In this document: one piece after another, positions 23,381 through 32,792 of the stretch
Position numbering within the stretch: position 1 is the stretch's first letter
Layout of the letters: each line of letters begins with the position of its first letter
From: Neoechinorhynchus agilis
Lineage: Eukaryota > Acanthocephala
Assembly: GCA_051530055.1 (NCBI GenBank)
Contig: CM121341.1
Coordinates: 10,168,001 to 10,232,000 of the forward strand
Reading direction: 5' to 3'
Length of the DNA stretch: 64,000 nucleotides
The notes under the pieces: model-generated
What the model saw: the letters and a program-made list of their open reading frames with translations, nothing else
Database searches by the model: none
What the model was told of the DNA's origin: nothing
Made by a program: the position numbers and the translations under genes

Positions 23381-24618
23381 AGCTTATCGGTCGGTAAGCA
23401 AAGAACGCTGTCAAGAACTGTTGAGAAAGTTTTGCAGGAAATTACGATATATAGAACGCAAAAGCTCAGCCTTTTTGACGCAGACGATTAGCCCCGAACG
23501 GGTGTGCAAAGATCCTTTGAAGATATTTGATTGTGACTGTCGCGCTTTGTATTAATTCAAAAACTGTAAATTAATCCAGTTAAAAAGTTCTTCGAGAAGC
23601 CATAGAATGCGCAGTTGAAAAGGATTGTCAATTAGATTTTAAATGTGCAACCCATTAGTCAATCTTGACAGGGACAGTAGGAATCTCAATAATCCCTTCT
23701 AGGAACATTTACACACTCTGGGGATAATGTTAGATATAAATTATTGATTAGATGTTTTCATCAGCTTATAAATTGTTATTTCGATATTGATATTGTACAT
23801 AATTTAATTTGATCCTGAATAGCGGCCAATACAATGGAAGACAATAAAGCGAATTTCAGCGTAAAACTACCTGCTAGCGACGTAGTTAAAATCAATAGAA
23901 CACACACGATACAGTGGAGGGTTTATGAGCAGGAGAACACGGTTCCCGAACGTTGTCGGAAATAGCGAATCTGTCAATCTCAGCCTTTTAGACAAAACAT
24001 AGAAAAGAACCATAACCAGGCGAGGTTATCCCATGAAATATTTCCTAATAATAAAATGATTTATAACCGGGCGAGTATATTCACCACAAGTCAAAATATA
24101 ATATGAGTAATCGTGTTAACGAATCAAAAACGCTCAGTGAGTTGAGTATCTAGATTAACTGATCGCATGAACTAATTGAGCTCCACGATTTGAAGGAAAG
24201 AGGAAGCTCATTGATAAGTCTCCGGTGAGATTCTTACAAACTCATAATCGCACGGTCATGAGCATTGAGCGAAGACCAGCGCTTTTCCAGACCAAATCGA
24301 CGTACTGTGTGTCCATTCGGCCGTGCAATGGAAAAAAATCTAAAACATATCTATCATAAGGATATTGTATAAAATAAACACAAAACACAGTCGAAGTTGC
24401 CCTAAACAAAGATTCCGAGGTTTGATTTTGGAAAAACTGTTGCTTTTTAATATAAGAGAGGTATTTTAAAGTTGATTTAATTTCTGCGCTATACGGCGAT
24501 CATTAGTTAAAAAGACAATCACAGTCTCCGATAAGGTTAAAAAATGCGACCTTTTAATTCTAATAAAACTTTTATTCACTAATATACCATTTAGAACGTC
24601 TTTATTCATGAAATCCGC
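23381..24618. other. Intergenic with foldback-family remnants
   Basis: About 24015-24110 matches the foldback family at 33.5 kb (AGGCGAGGTTA, and GCGAGTATATTCACCA at the edge). 24230-24300 shares words with the 29.9-kb repeat (cataatcgcacggtcatgag-like). No gene recognised. Confidence 0.5.
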
Positions 24619-26094
24619 TTACATACCGCCTGTTACTGCGAATCCCTTCGCTGCCAATAATGATCTGGAGCTCAGTTGGTATTGGAGTATACAATGCAGG
24701 AAGTGCCAGAAATTCATGGCTGGCCACACTGGTTTAAGAAAAGCCAAATAAGCGAATTTTCCTTGAAATACCATGAAATCGCTCAGTCGTTGAACATTTG
24801 ACGTCCTAAGAATGATATCAGGCGGCGAGCAATGCGCAAAATCACTGTTATCATAGAACAGACGTTCAATGTTAGACAGATTCACTGCATCGACGGTTTT
24901 ATTCAAAAAAAAAGAAATTACTGAAAATAAAACCATAGATTGCGGCTAAATCACTAACGGATTCTAACTTCTCCATAATCCTAGCAGCTTCATCAGTACT
25001 CGTGTACGAAATGCATATATTTATGCATATTGGAGCGTATGGCGACTCTACGTTGTTTTCATTGTCAGGATTTTTGCAAAGAGATTCCAGTCTGGTGACC
25101 TTCTCGCGGAGAACATCGGGCAACATCTTCAGGTCACCGCAGAATTTTAATTGATAAGAATGTCCAGAAAGTACTGACTTTACCTTGTCGACGTCTTCGG
25201 AGTGTTTGGTCATCTCGTCGATCAAATAGTCTATTCCAATGATTCTCAAAATTGAAGGGAAACTGGATGAAATGAAGCAAAAAAACAATAGAAACCAAAC
25301 GAATTTCTGATATTTCTACCACGATCTTCACTCCGCTTCTCTCCTTTATTTTCTGTTTGATAATTGAATGGTTCATATTGGTTGTTTTATGGCGATACCA
25401 AGGTTGCTTGTAAGTTTTTAGATATGCGAGGCCGAAATATCGGATTTAAAATAAACTCATTTTAATTTCTCCGCAAAAAAACCTTTATTCTCTTTCCATG
25501 AATCGGAAAATAAGCTACTAATTTACATATAAACACGTTATTGTACTTTTAAGCTTAAAATTAAGGCCCAACGTACCTCAAAAAGAAAAGGTTTCTTCTA
25601 AATTTCGGAAGGTAAAAAAGGATTATAAATATTAGCTTAAAGATTACTCGATGATTTCCATCACACGTCTTTAGAGAACCACTGGCCACCCGACTCTCAA
25701 AAATCTCAAACAAAGATCTCACCTCATCAGGTCGTCTTCGGAAATTCTCAATTGAGAACGCGTAGAAGGTAACAGTCGGAATTCCTAAAATACAACACCA
25801 CTTGATGACTTCCACGAACTTATTAAAGCCGCATTTATAGGCTTCGTTGGGTTCGATTCCGCGGTTTTGGCCGAATCGCCTATTGCCGTCCATGATGAAA
25901 GCTATGTGGTTTGGCATTCGTCCGCATCGCACTATCGCAACAGCGATCCTTTGAAAAATCGATAGCACACCAATAGGTGATTTGGATGTGTTCAATATAT
26001 TTGTTGCGTTTTCAATCTTTCTTAAAGATTCCTCTGCCATGCGAGCATTTTTGGTCGGCATAACCTTGTCAGTTTTTCGTTTCCCTCGGTACAT
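24619..26094 (-). CDS. DHDDS: Dehydrodolichyl diphosphate synthase catalytic subunit (cis-prenyltransferase)
   Basis: Extends farnesyl diphosphate with isopentenyl units to make the dolichol backbone, at the ER membrane. Exon 1 (26094 to about 25680) holds the family signature MPNHIAFIMDGNRRFGQN with the catalytic Asp, then WCCILGIPTVTFYAFSIENF. Exon 2 (about 25265 to 24947) holds LKFCGDLKMLP, then CISYTSTDEA with an insertion ahead of it. Exon 3 (about 24902 to the stop at 24619) holds PPDIILRTSNVQRLSDFM, then FWHFLHCILQYQ. The RTSG motif reads RTSN. The best canonical join of exons 1 and 2 uses the GTGTGA donor near 25673. An AG lies directly before the chosen ATG. The C-terminal RXG partner-contact motif of the family was not seen. 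Confidence 0.9.
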
Positions 26095-26958
26095 CTTTTT
26101 CTGCGGTTACAATGTGGTAATAATTGTCACAATAAAACCTTAAAAGGTCAAACGAAGGTTGCGGAAAAGTCTAAAAGAGAAACATGTTTAGACAGTGACA
26201 TCAAAGTACTTCAAAATTTCACTTAGGTGAATAATACGAGGCAGTGTGTGGGTGAATATTCGAATTAGGATTTAGATTTTTTCAAGTTCCCCAAGAAATT
26301 GCAACTAAGAAAATTAAAGTGTCAAATTGCGAAATTTTCTTTACTATAACCTTCAGCAAAGCTAAATATCGGTGATAAAATATGTTAAAATTTTCAATGT
26401 TGCAATTTAAGTCTCATCTCATATAAGCATTCTGGCGAAACGTAGCATCCGCTACTCATCATGATTTCTTCTCGTTGTACAGGAAATTCAGTACAAATTG
26501 TTTTATGAACTTTAGACGCTTATTTTTTAAATTGATATTTGGCGCAACTAAAGAATTATAGATTAATTTAGTTAATTTTCGGGCTGAGCGTGGGCTTTCT
26601 TCAGATATTGTTAAAGTGTTTTATTCGCAAGCTTATTTTATCTAAATCGCCTTCTTTATTTTTAGCCTCAAAGCGCAGCTAATTATATTCAATATTGGGG
26701 CTGTTCTGAGACGCTATTGGTCAACTCTACTTTTGAAATTTAAAACGCAGTTGCTAAAAAGAACATTAAAAGCAACCAACATTCGCACCCACCTATGAGT
26801 GTTTTTTGAATCTAAAAAACTTTTGCCGTGCAACGAATCATTGCATTTATCGTTCACTTTGAAGCACCCGATCACTCATGGTGCTGACTGACGAACGACG
26901 ACGACGATACTTTTGTGCTGAAGAAACACAAACTCACACACACGCGAACGAGTCAACA
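26095..26958. other. Intergenic, no gene seen
   Basis: AT-rich spacer between the DHDDS start and the peroxiredoxin 3' end, both on minus. It should hold the DHDDS promoter. No repeats recognised. Confidence 0.4.
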
Positions 26959-28051
26959 TCAATTCTGGGAGTTCACTTGTTCAAAGTAGAACTTTGCTTT
27001 CTCAGGATGTGGAATAATCGAATTTGAGCCCGGTTTCCAGTTCGCAGGACACACGTGACCGTTTTTCTGAACGAATTGGAGCGCATCGAGCACTCGCATC
27101 GCCTCTTCGGTTGATCGACCAATATCCGAATCGTTCATCGTGATTTGTCTTACCAATCCTCGTGGATCAATCAGAAAAGATGCTCTGTGGAGAAGATGGC
27201 GGTCGAAGGTGATCTTCGTCGAATTCTTAACTGATTTCTACTAAAATGCATAAATGATAATCCAGACTGTCGTGCAACTATTACTCGAAAATTAAATTTT
27301 AGAAAAACGTGCAGCAAAAAAGGAAATCACCAAACGTTTTATTCTATATACGAATTATTTGATGTGATTAATGCAAGATAAACTGAAGTTTAATAGTAAA
27401 TTGTTTGAATTATTAGGTTTTTTTGGAACAGTTTACAACCAGCAAAAAGCCTTCACAACATTTAATGAGCTAGATGCTCACAATTTAAAATTCAGATTGT
27501 TTCGTCAAAGGCTCCAGTAGTAAAGTGTTAAAACGAAAATAATACTTATCCTTTAGATTACTCAAAAAATTAATTGGAAGCAATGGAAGGTAATAATCGT
27601 ATTTAAAATCTTATGAAGAATCGCAATGACCCTTAAAAAGTGGCGAAATTCAATGATTTTAAAAAACCGCCACCCTTTTCATAAAAGCAATTCCATTTTC
27701 CTCATCAAGAACTCCATATCTCCTAGATATTTCCATGTTTTTATCAGCAAGTAAAGGTATTTCTAAATTTCCGAGTCCGCCTTCACGTTGTGAACGCTTG
27801 GTCCATGCGAGATGGCTGAATTTACTATCAGTTGAAATGGCGACGATCTCGCAATTTTTAACTCTAAAGTCAGCTGCTTTATAATTGAAGGCCAGAATTT
27901 CCGTTGGACAGACGAAGCTGAAATCAAGAGGATAGAACAACAGCAGAAGGTATTTTCCTTCATATTTTTCAAGATTTATTTTTGAAAAGGTTCCATTGAG
28001 GACGGCATCAGCTTCGAATCTTGGAGCAGCCTTTGATAGTAGTGTTTGCAT
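26959..28051 (-). CDS. Typical 2-Cys peroxiredoxin
   Basis: A thiol peroxidase. Exon 1 (28051-27674) carries YPLDFSFVCPTE with the peroxidatic Cys (residue 48), the HLAW word and the GGLG element. Exon 2 carries LIDPRGLVRQI, the resolving Cys in HVCPANWKPGS, and a C-terminal YF (AKFYFEQ). GGLG plus YF is the signature of hyperoxidation-sensitive eukaryotic enzymes. The only phase-compatible GT-AG join (27674/27225) adds about 14 residues inside the GIAF-FLID strand. Joining 27675 to 27184 gives 200 aa, the usual family length, but needs a GG start. No obvious mitochondrial leader is present at this ATG, so a cytosolic form or an unseen upstream exon is possible. Confidence 0.92.
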
Positions 28052-28156
28052 GTCGTTCTCACAACATTGGGGAAGAGAGCGCTTGGCTGGTTATAGACAT
28101 TAAAATAACACGTTTTTATTACCACACACCCAAACAAGCACGGGCACCATGTATCT

Positions 28157-28405
28157 TTGGATTCGTGCTGTTTGAGACTGAATTCGAAAAGAGTTGCAAG
28201 TCGACCCGGAACTTTGCTAGACTTTCTCTTCGCCGAACACGCAAAAGCAATTTGTGGTAAAGCAAATCCATCCGATGAAGACAGCTTTCGAAATGGGAAT
28301 AGAATAAAATTATGGATTGAAAGCGAGAAGATTTCGAAACCACAAGTTAATTTAGACGATTTGTTTGCAGCGGTTCATATGTCAATCGATAAACTGGAAC
28401 AGTAA
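28157..28405 (+). CDS. Possible small protein or terminal exon, unrecognised
   Basis: 82 codons on plus, divergent from the peroxiredoxin gene. The composition is host-like and the C-terminus reads as an amphipathic helix (NLDDLFAAVHMSIDKLEQ). No domain recognised. No splice acceptor or partner exon identified. Weak. Confidence 0.25.
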   Translation: MDSCCLRLNSKRVASRPGTLLDFLFAEHAKAICGKANPSDEDSFRNGNRIKLWIESEKISKPQVNLDDLFAAVHMSIDKLEQ

Positions 28406-28560
28406 AATCTCTCTTTCGGCTACCATCAAAATTAGGAGCAGCAAAAAGACTTGCACTGCAATCGACGGTTACCAAATCAAGCGACAAATGAAGAACCTTT
28501 TTATAGCGAGTATTATAATAATTGATTAATTTTTATTAAGTCAGGTGAAAAACGAAATAC

Positions 28561-29130
28561 ATGGGGCCGGGTAACCTCGATGTGCAAGGAACTCAGATCG
28601 AAAAGATGGACACCCTCAAATATTTGGGAAGCCTATTGAACATGCAATGTGAGCTCGAACCAGAGATCGGACAAAGAGTTCAATGCGGGTGGAACAACTG
28701 GAGAAAGACAACAGGCATCCCCTGCGATAAGCATCTCCCGAAACGGCGGGTGTACAAGGCAGTAGTGCGACCCGCTATGATCCACGGAGCAGAGAAGTGG
28801 GATACGAAGAAGGAAGACGTTCAACGATTAGCCGTCAACGAAATGCGGAAGCCGAGATGGTCCGCAGGATTGACACGCAAGGATCGAGTGCCCAATGACG
28901 AGGTGCGAAAGCTGTTTGCTGCCGAGCCGACCGAGGAGGTAATCGCTAAGAGGCGGGTGCGATGGTACCTGCAGGTGACAGAGGCAGATGAAGACGCAGC
29001 TCGAGGGGAAAAGGAGAAGAGGGAGGCCCAATAAGAGGTGGGAAGACAGTGTGAGAGGAGATCTCAAGATGCTGGGAAAGGAGAAGAACGAAGACGAAAA
29101 CCGACAATGCTGAAAAGAACGACCTCTCAA
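28561..29130 (+). mobile_element. RTE-type LINE, C-terminal end
   Basis: 157 codons match the end of RTE/BovB proteins: MDTLKYLGSLLN, AVVRPAMIHGAEKW, NEMRKPRWSAG then TRKDRVPNDEVR, and KRRVRWYLQV. 5'-truncated; lacks the RT core. Probably the same family as the 17.7-kb fragment but not contiguous with it. Confidence 0.88.
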
Positions 29131-29336
29131 GTTAGAGAAAAGTTCAAAGAAATGTTGTTTTTGTATCTATGTTCGACCATTTTCCCGGCTGATAATTTTT
29201 CGTCTGGCACACAGCCCACCGATCTGGTATTTTATGACAAAAAATTTTCTTTTCAGAAGTGTTTTATTTTAAGATGGGATCGTGCCTCGGACACTGGCGG
29301 CAGTTCCTCGTTGGATTACGAGGCTAATAATTTGGA

Positions 29337-29768
29337 TTAGGAAAGTCCTCTCGCGCCGCTCTCCTGTGCAAGATGTGAGCAGCCGTCCAGGTTCAGCGCA
29401 GAAGTTTTGTACTGACGATCCCAGTGCCCCTTGCGTTTCCACGCAGAAAGGAATATATAATTTTGTCGTAGCTCTTTGTATTTATCTACTTTCCTCCTTT
29501 CGGCGGCACTCGCTGCTCCTCCCGTCTCAGTCAGGGCCTCTTGTCGGTTGGACGGGGCAAGTGAGTCGACACACGTTGCATCCCAAATCAGACTTTTCCC
29601 TTCTTTCCAAGGGAAAACGGTGATACCGTAGGGGCGCTTACCATCCGAGCGACATAGATGATTGGCCTCCAGGATGTTGGGGATGTGTATCGATTTCAGA
29701 GCTTTGCTAATAATCGAGCTCCGCGTGCCTCGCAAAACGACCACTCGACCTCTTGCAGAAGAGTCCAT
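29337..29768 (-). mobile_element. RLE-type LINE, endonuclease fragment
   Basis: Minus frame with SDGKRPYGITVFPW, LIWDATCVDSL and KVDKYKELR, the restriction-like endonuclease core including RPD-like and WDAT positions. The 3' end is shifted and broken. Confidence 0.8.
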
Positions 29769-29799
29769 GTGTTCCGAGCTCGTCGACCTCTGAACCGCA

Positions 29800-30320
29800 T
29801 ATGAATTGTATTCGTTAATTTGACTACTATGGACAACTAGTGATTATCCTTGAACAACTGATTTCTACTTTGGGCACACAGCCAACCAATCCGGGTCATG
29901 AAAGCTCATAAATTTGATTAATACCCTGAAACGTACACTCATAATTCCGGATCTTTTTATGTTCCTGCCGAGAAGGTGGCAAATCAGCCGTACAAACTTT
30001 CACGCCACCGCCTTTCTGGATCCCTCAGCTGTCGTCTTGGTGTAATTCCGGACGACTAAAATGAATTCTATTCGTTAATTTGACTACTGTGGACAAGTAG
30101 TGATTATCCTTAAACAACTGATTTCTACTTTGGGCACACATCCCACCGATCTGGGTCATGAAAGCTCATAAATTTGATTAATACCCTGAAACGTACACTC
30201 ATAATTCCGGATCTTTTTATGTTCCTGCCGAGAAGGCGGCAAATCAGCCGTACAAACTTTCACGCCACCGCCTTTCTGGATCCCCCAGCTGTCCCGCATC
30301 TGTGAGAACTCTTCTCACTG
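29800..30320. repeat. Two tandem copies of a 260-bp repeat
   Basis: 29811 and 30071 both start TTCGTTAATTTGACTACT and run in parallel for about 240 bp with few differences (for example gaaggtggc/gaaggcggc). Related pieces lie at 3.1, 41.85, 47.3, 50.5 and 56.4 kb, so the unit appears to be a LINE flank that was duplicated in tandem. Confidence 0.8.
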
Positions 30321-30930
30321 ATGAGGTAACGAAGATCGCAGTGTCCTTAAGAATTGGTCTCCCGATATGCACGCTCATTCGCTGTCGACGTCCATGCTTG
30401 AAGCTTTCGGGCCACACGGTCTAGTTTACCGAAAGTAAGGAGGAAGGTTCTCACGCCATTCTGAGATCAACAGCGTAATTTCTTGGGCGTTGAAAACGGC
30501 GAAATTCCCCAACATCTTGGAAGCCGCCCATCTTTGTAGACCTGACGTAATTTCGGTCTTTCCGTGGCGGGAGGGCAAACGATTTCTCTGGGATGCCACG
30601 TCCCTCGCAGTATGCAACATCCCCTACTCCCTCGAAATCCCTGGAGGTGCAGCCAGCGCAGGGGAAGGGAGGAAGGTACGAAAATATAGAGAATTAGCAA
30701 AGGTCAACTATTTTGTCCCCTTCGTAGTACAGACGTATTGTGCGCTTGGCAGCTCGGCACTCACTCTGCTCCAGGATCTCTCGAAGAAATTGAGAGAAAC
30801 GACCGGCGACGCACGAGCAGTGTATTCCTGCGACAAAATATCTCGCTCGCAGTACAACGAGGCAATGCTGCTAGCGTGATGGCGACGGTCGAGGAAGGAG
30901 AGAAGCTAAGATTTTGCGGACGCTGGTGAT
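30290..30930 (+). mobile_element. RLE-type LINE, family A, RT end plus endonuclease
   Basis: Plus-strand frames read LLTDEVTKIAVSLRIGLPIC (end of RT), a degraded knuckle, then CRPDVISVFPWREGKRFLW, RKVRKYRELA and the QRGNAASVMA end. Several frame changes. It forms an inverted pair with 31118-31860. Confidence 0.85.
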
Positions 30931-31117
30931 TGCACGCTTTGTACTTTGTTATTTTATGATAAAAAGATTTATATCCATTCAAAAAAAATCGTTTATGACG
31001 CAGAATTGATCGATGTTTATTTCTTCCGTGTCTTCACCGTACTGAGTTGTTTTTTGTCGAAAATTCACACTTAAGCTGTTGTAATGAAAAAAGAAATTTT
31101 TTTATTTTCGAGCGTAT

Positions 31118-31860
31118 TGAATGTTGCTTACTGCGAGGGTGTCCACACACGTGGCGTCCCAGAGACATCGTTTGCCCTCCCGCCACGGAAAGACCGAAAT
31201 TACGTCAGGTCTACAAAGATGGACGGGTTCCAAGATGTTGGGGAATTTCGCCGTTTTCAACGCCCGAGAAATTACGCTGTTGATCTCAGAATGGTGTCAG
31301 AACCTTAATCCTTACTTTCGGTAAACTAGACCGTGTGGCCCGAAAGCTTCAAGCAAAGCGTCGACAGCGAATGGGCGTGCATATCGGGAGACCAAGTCTT
31401 AAGGACACTGCGATCTTCGTTACCTCATCAGTGAGAAGAGTTCCCACTGATGCCAGAGGAACAGCCTCCAACCACGACCCAGATTCTCGTGTCGAAACTG
31501 CCAACAATCTAACCCCCATCGCGAGAACCTGAAAGTAGAGAGCTGTAAGCTCTCGCGACGAGAGGTCTGTCTCAGATCGACCGTCTGAGCCCATTCACGG
31601 GAATATGGTTAGCGCCTGTCTGCTAACACCATTCTTCAACTGCTACCACAAAGTCTTGGTCAAGACAAAACTTTTCCTTCAGAATTTTCTTCACTATTGG
31701 TTGACTCCCCTCGTACGATCCAAGGAAGGCTGGCGAGGTCTACTAGCGCCCGAATGCCCATTCCCCCAGATGACACAGGCAATGAAGCTTGTCGTTAGCC
31801 TCATCTGAGAGCTGGACATTTAAAATACGCTAGAGACAAGCTCTCACCTTGTTGAGCATT
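31118..31860 (-). mobile_element. RLE-type LINE, family A, inverted partner
   Basis: On minus: an SPAFLGSYEGS-like word, LLAVSTRESGSWLEAVPLAS, LLTDEVTKIAVSLRLGLPIC, then the VISVFPWREGKR region, ending at about 31118. About 320 bp (31120-31440) is nearly the reverse complement of 30300-30620. Confidence 0.82.
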
Positions 31861-31917
31861 TAAAAACAATAACTCTGGAAGAATTCACAATAAAAATAAA
31901 CAATTGAAAACAAAAAC

Positions 31918-32090
31918 TTTTGGTCAACATACATTCGGTCATAATTTATTTGAGATATTTCGAAGGAGGTAATTTTGCCCCGTCAGTCATTGCTTGTAAG
32001 TTTGTAAATATTTAAGTTACCTCCTGGCGAAATATCTCAAATAAATCAAATAGGTTATGACCGAATGTATGTTCACCAAAGTTTACATTG
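31918..32090. repeat. Foldback element (inverted repeat)
   Basis: About 70-bp arms (ACATTCGGTCATAA on the left, TTATGACCGAATGT on the right, with GAGATATTTCG before the loop). Same family style as 33462-33690; no coding capacity. Confidence 0.8.
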
Positions 32091-32102
32091 ATTAACCCGA
32101 GG

Positions 32103-32285
32103 GCATGTGAACGTGGGGAAAAATTATATATCCAAGATGACTTTTATTGAAATATTTTGTCCAATCACGCTGGACTTCTTCAGTCAATTATTGCTTAAGT
32201 TTTTAAATATCCGAGCGTGATTGGACGAAATATTTCAATAAAAGTCATCTTTGATATAATTTTTCCCCACGTTCACATACTCATG
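32103..32285. repeat. Foldback element with hammerhead-like words
   Basis: Arms of about 70-80 bp: GAACGTGGGGAAAAATTATA at the left and its complement at the right. On minus, the left arm reads CTGAAGA and, after GTCCA...TGGAC, CAAAA. The right arm on plus has GGACGAAA at 32223-32230. Confidence 0.8.
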
Positions 32286-32334
32286 GATTTTATCTTTAAC
32301 TAACCCGAAGGATTTTGTCGATGAAAACAGCGTT

Positions 32335-32769
32335 TTACGGCTTAACGGCTCGTTTATTCTTTACTTCATCCGTTCGATGGGTTCCATCACACAAAGGTCT
32401 CGCGTTTGTATGCTTACAATTGCAGAACCATACAAATTTGTCATCATCTGCCACGTACCGGATCGGTCTATACTTGTATACTCCGGGTTCCTTGACTTCC
32501 TTTGAGTTCCAAAGCTTTTTGTGGCTCATATCACAGAATGGCTGGGTATTGCTGTGTCCACATGAGCACCAGAGATACACGTTACCTTTTTTAACCGGAT
32601 ACTTGAATGGTTGCTTTTCGTAGACTCGACCGATTGGTGGACCATGTAAAGAGTATTCATTCTCAAAATGAGGAGATTCCGGATGTGTTTGGGTTATCCA
32701 CGTCGAACGTGGTTTCCTCGGTCTTGTTCGGTGAAAAAAGCGTAAACAACACTTGATTGCAAATAACAT
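32335..32769 (-). CDS. CISD3: CISD3-type mitochondrial Fe-S protein with two CDGSH domains
   Basis: A small mitochondrial matrix protein that binds two 2Fe-2S clusters (144 aa; human CISD3 is slightly shorter). The N-terminus is basic and hydrophobic (LFAIKCCLRFFHRTRPRK), fitting a matrix-targeting leader. Two C-x-C-x9-10-C-x3-H ligand sets are visible: CSCGHSNTQPFCDMSH and CNCKHTNARPLCDGTH. All eight ligands are present, but the first motif is CDMSH where the family has CDGSH. I chose the ATG that follows TTTCAG-ATA; a longer frame upstream overlaps the SYF1 start. Divergent with SYF1, 23 bp between ATGs. Confidence 0.93.
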   Translation of the reverse strand: MLFAIKCCLRFFHRTRPRKPRSTWITQTHPESPHFENEYSLHGPPIGRVYEKQPFKYPVKKGNVYLWCSCGHSNTQPFCDMSHKKLWNSKEVKEPGVYKYRPIRYVADDDKFVWFCNCKHTNARPLCDGTHRTDEVKNKRAVKP

Positions 32770-32792
32770 TATCTGAAATTGGTTATAGATAT

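Noticed and set aside
25560-25700. DHDDS exon 1 donor GGGTGGCC looked like the peroxiredoxin anomaly
   Set aside because: A nearby GTGTGA donor in the right phase joins exon 2 without any unusual splice site.
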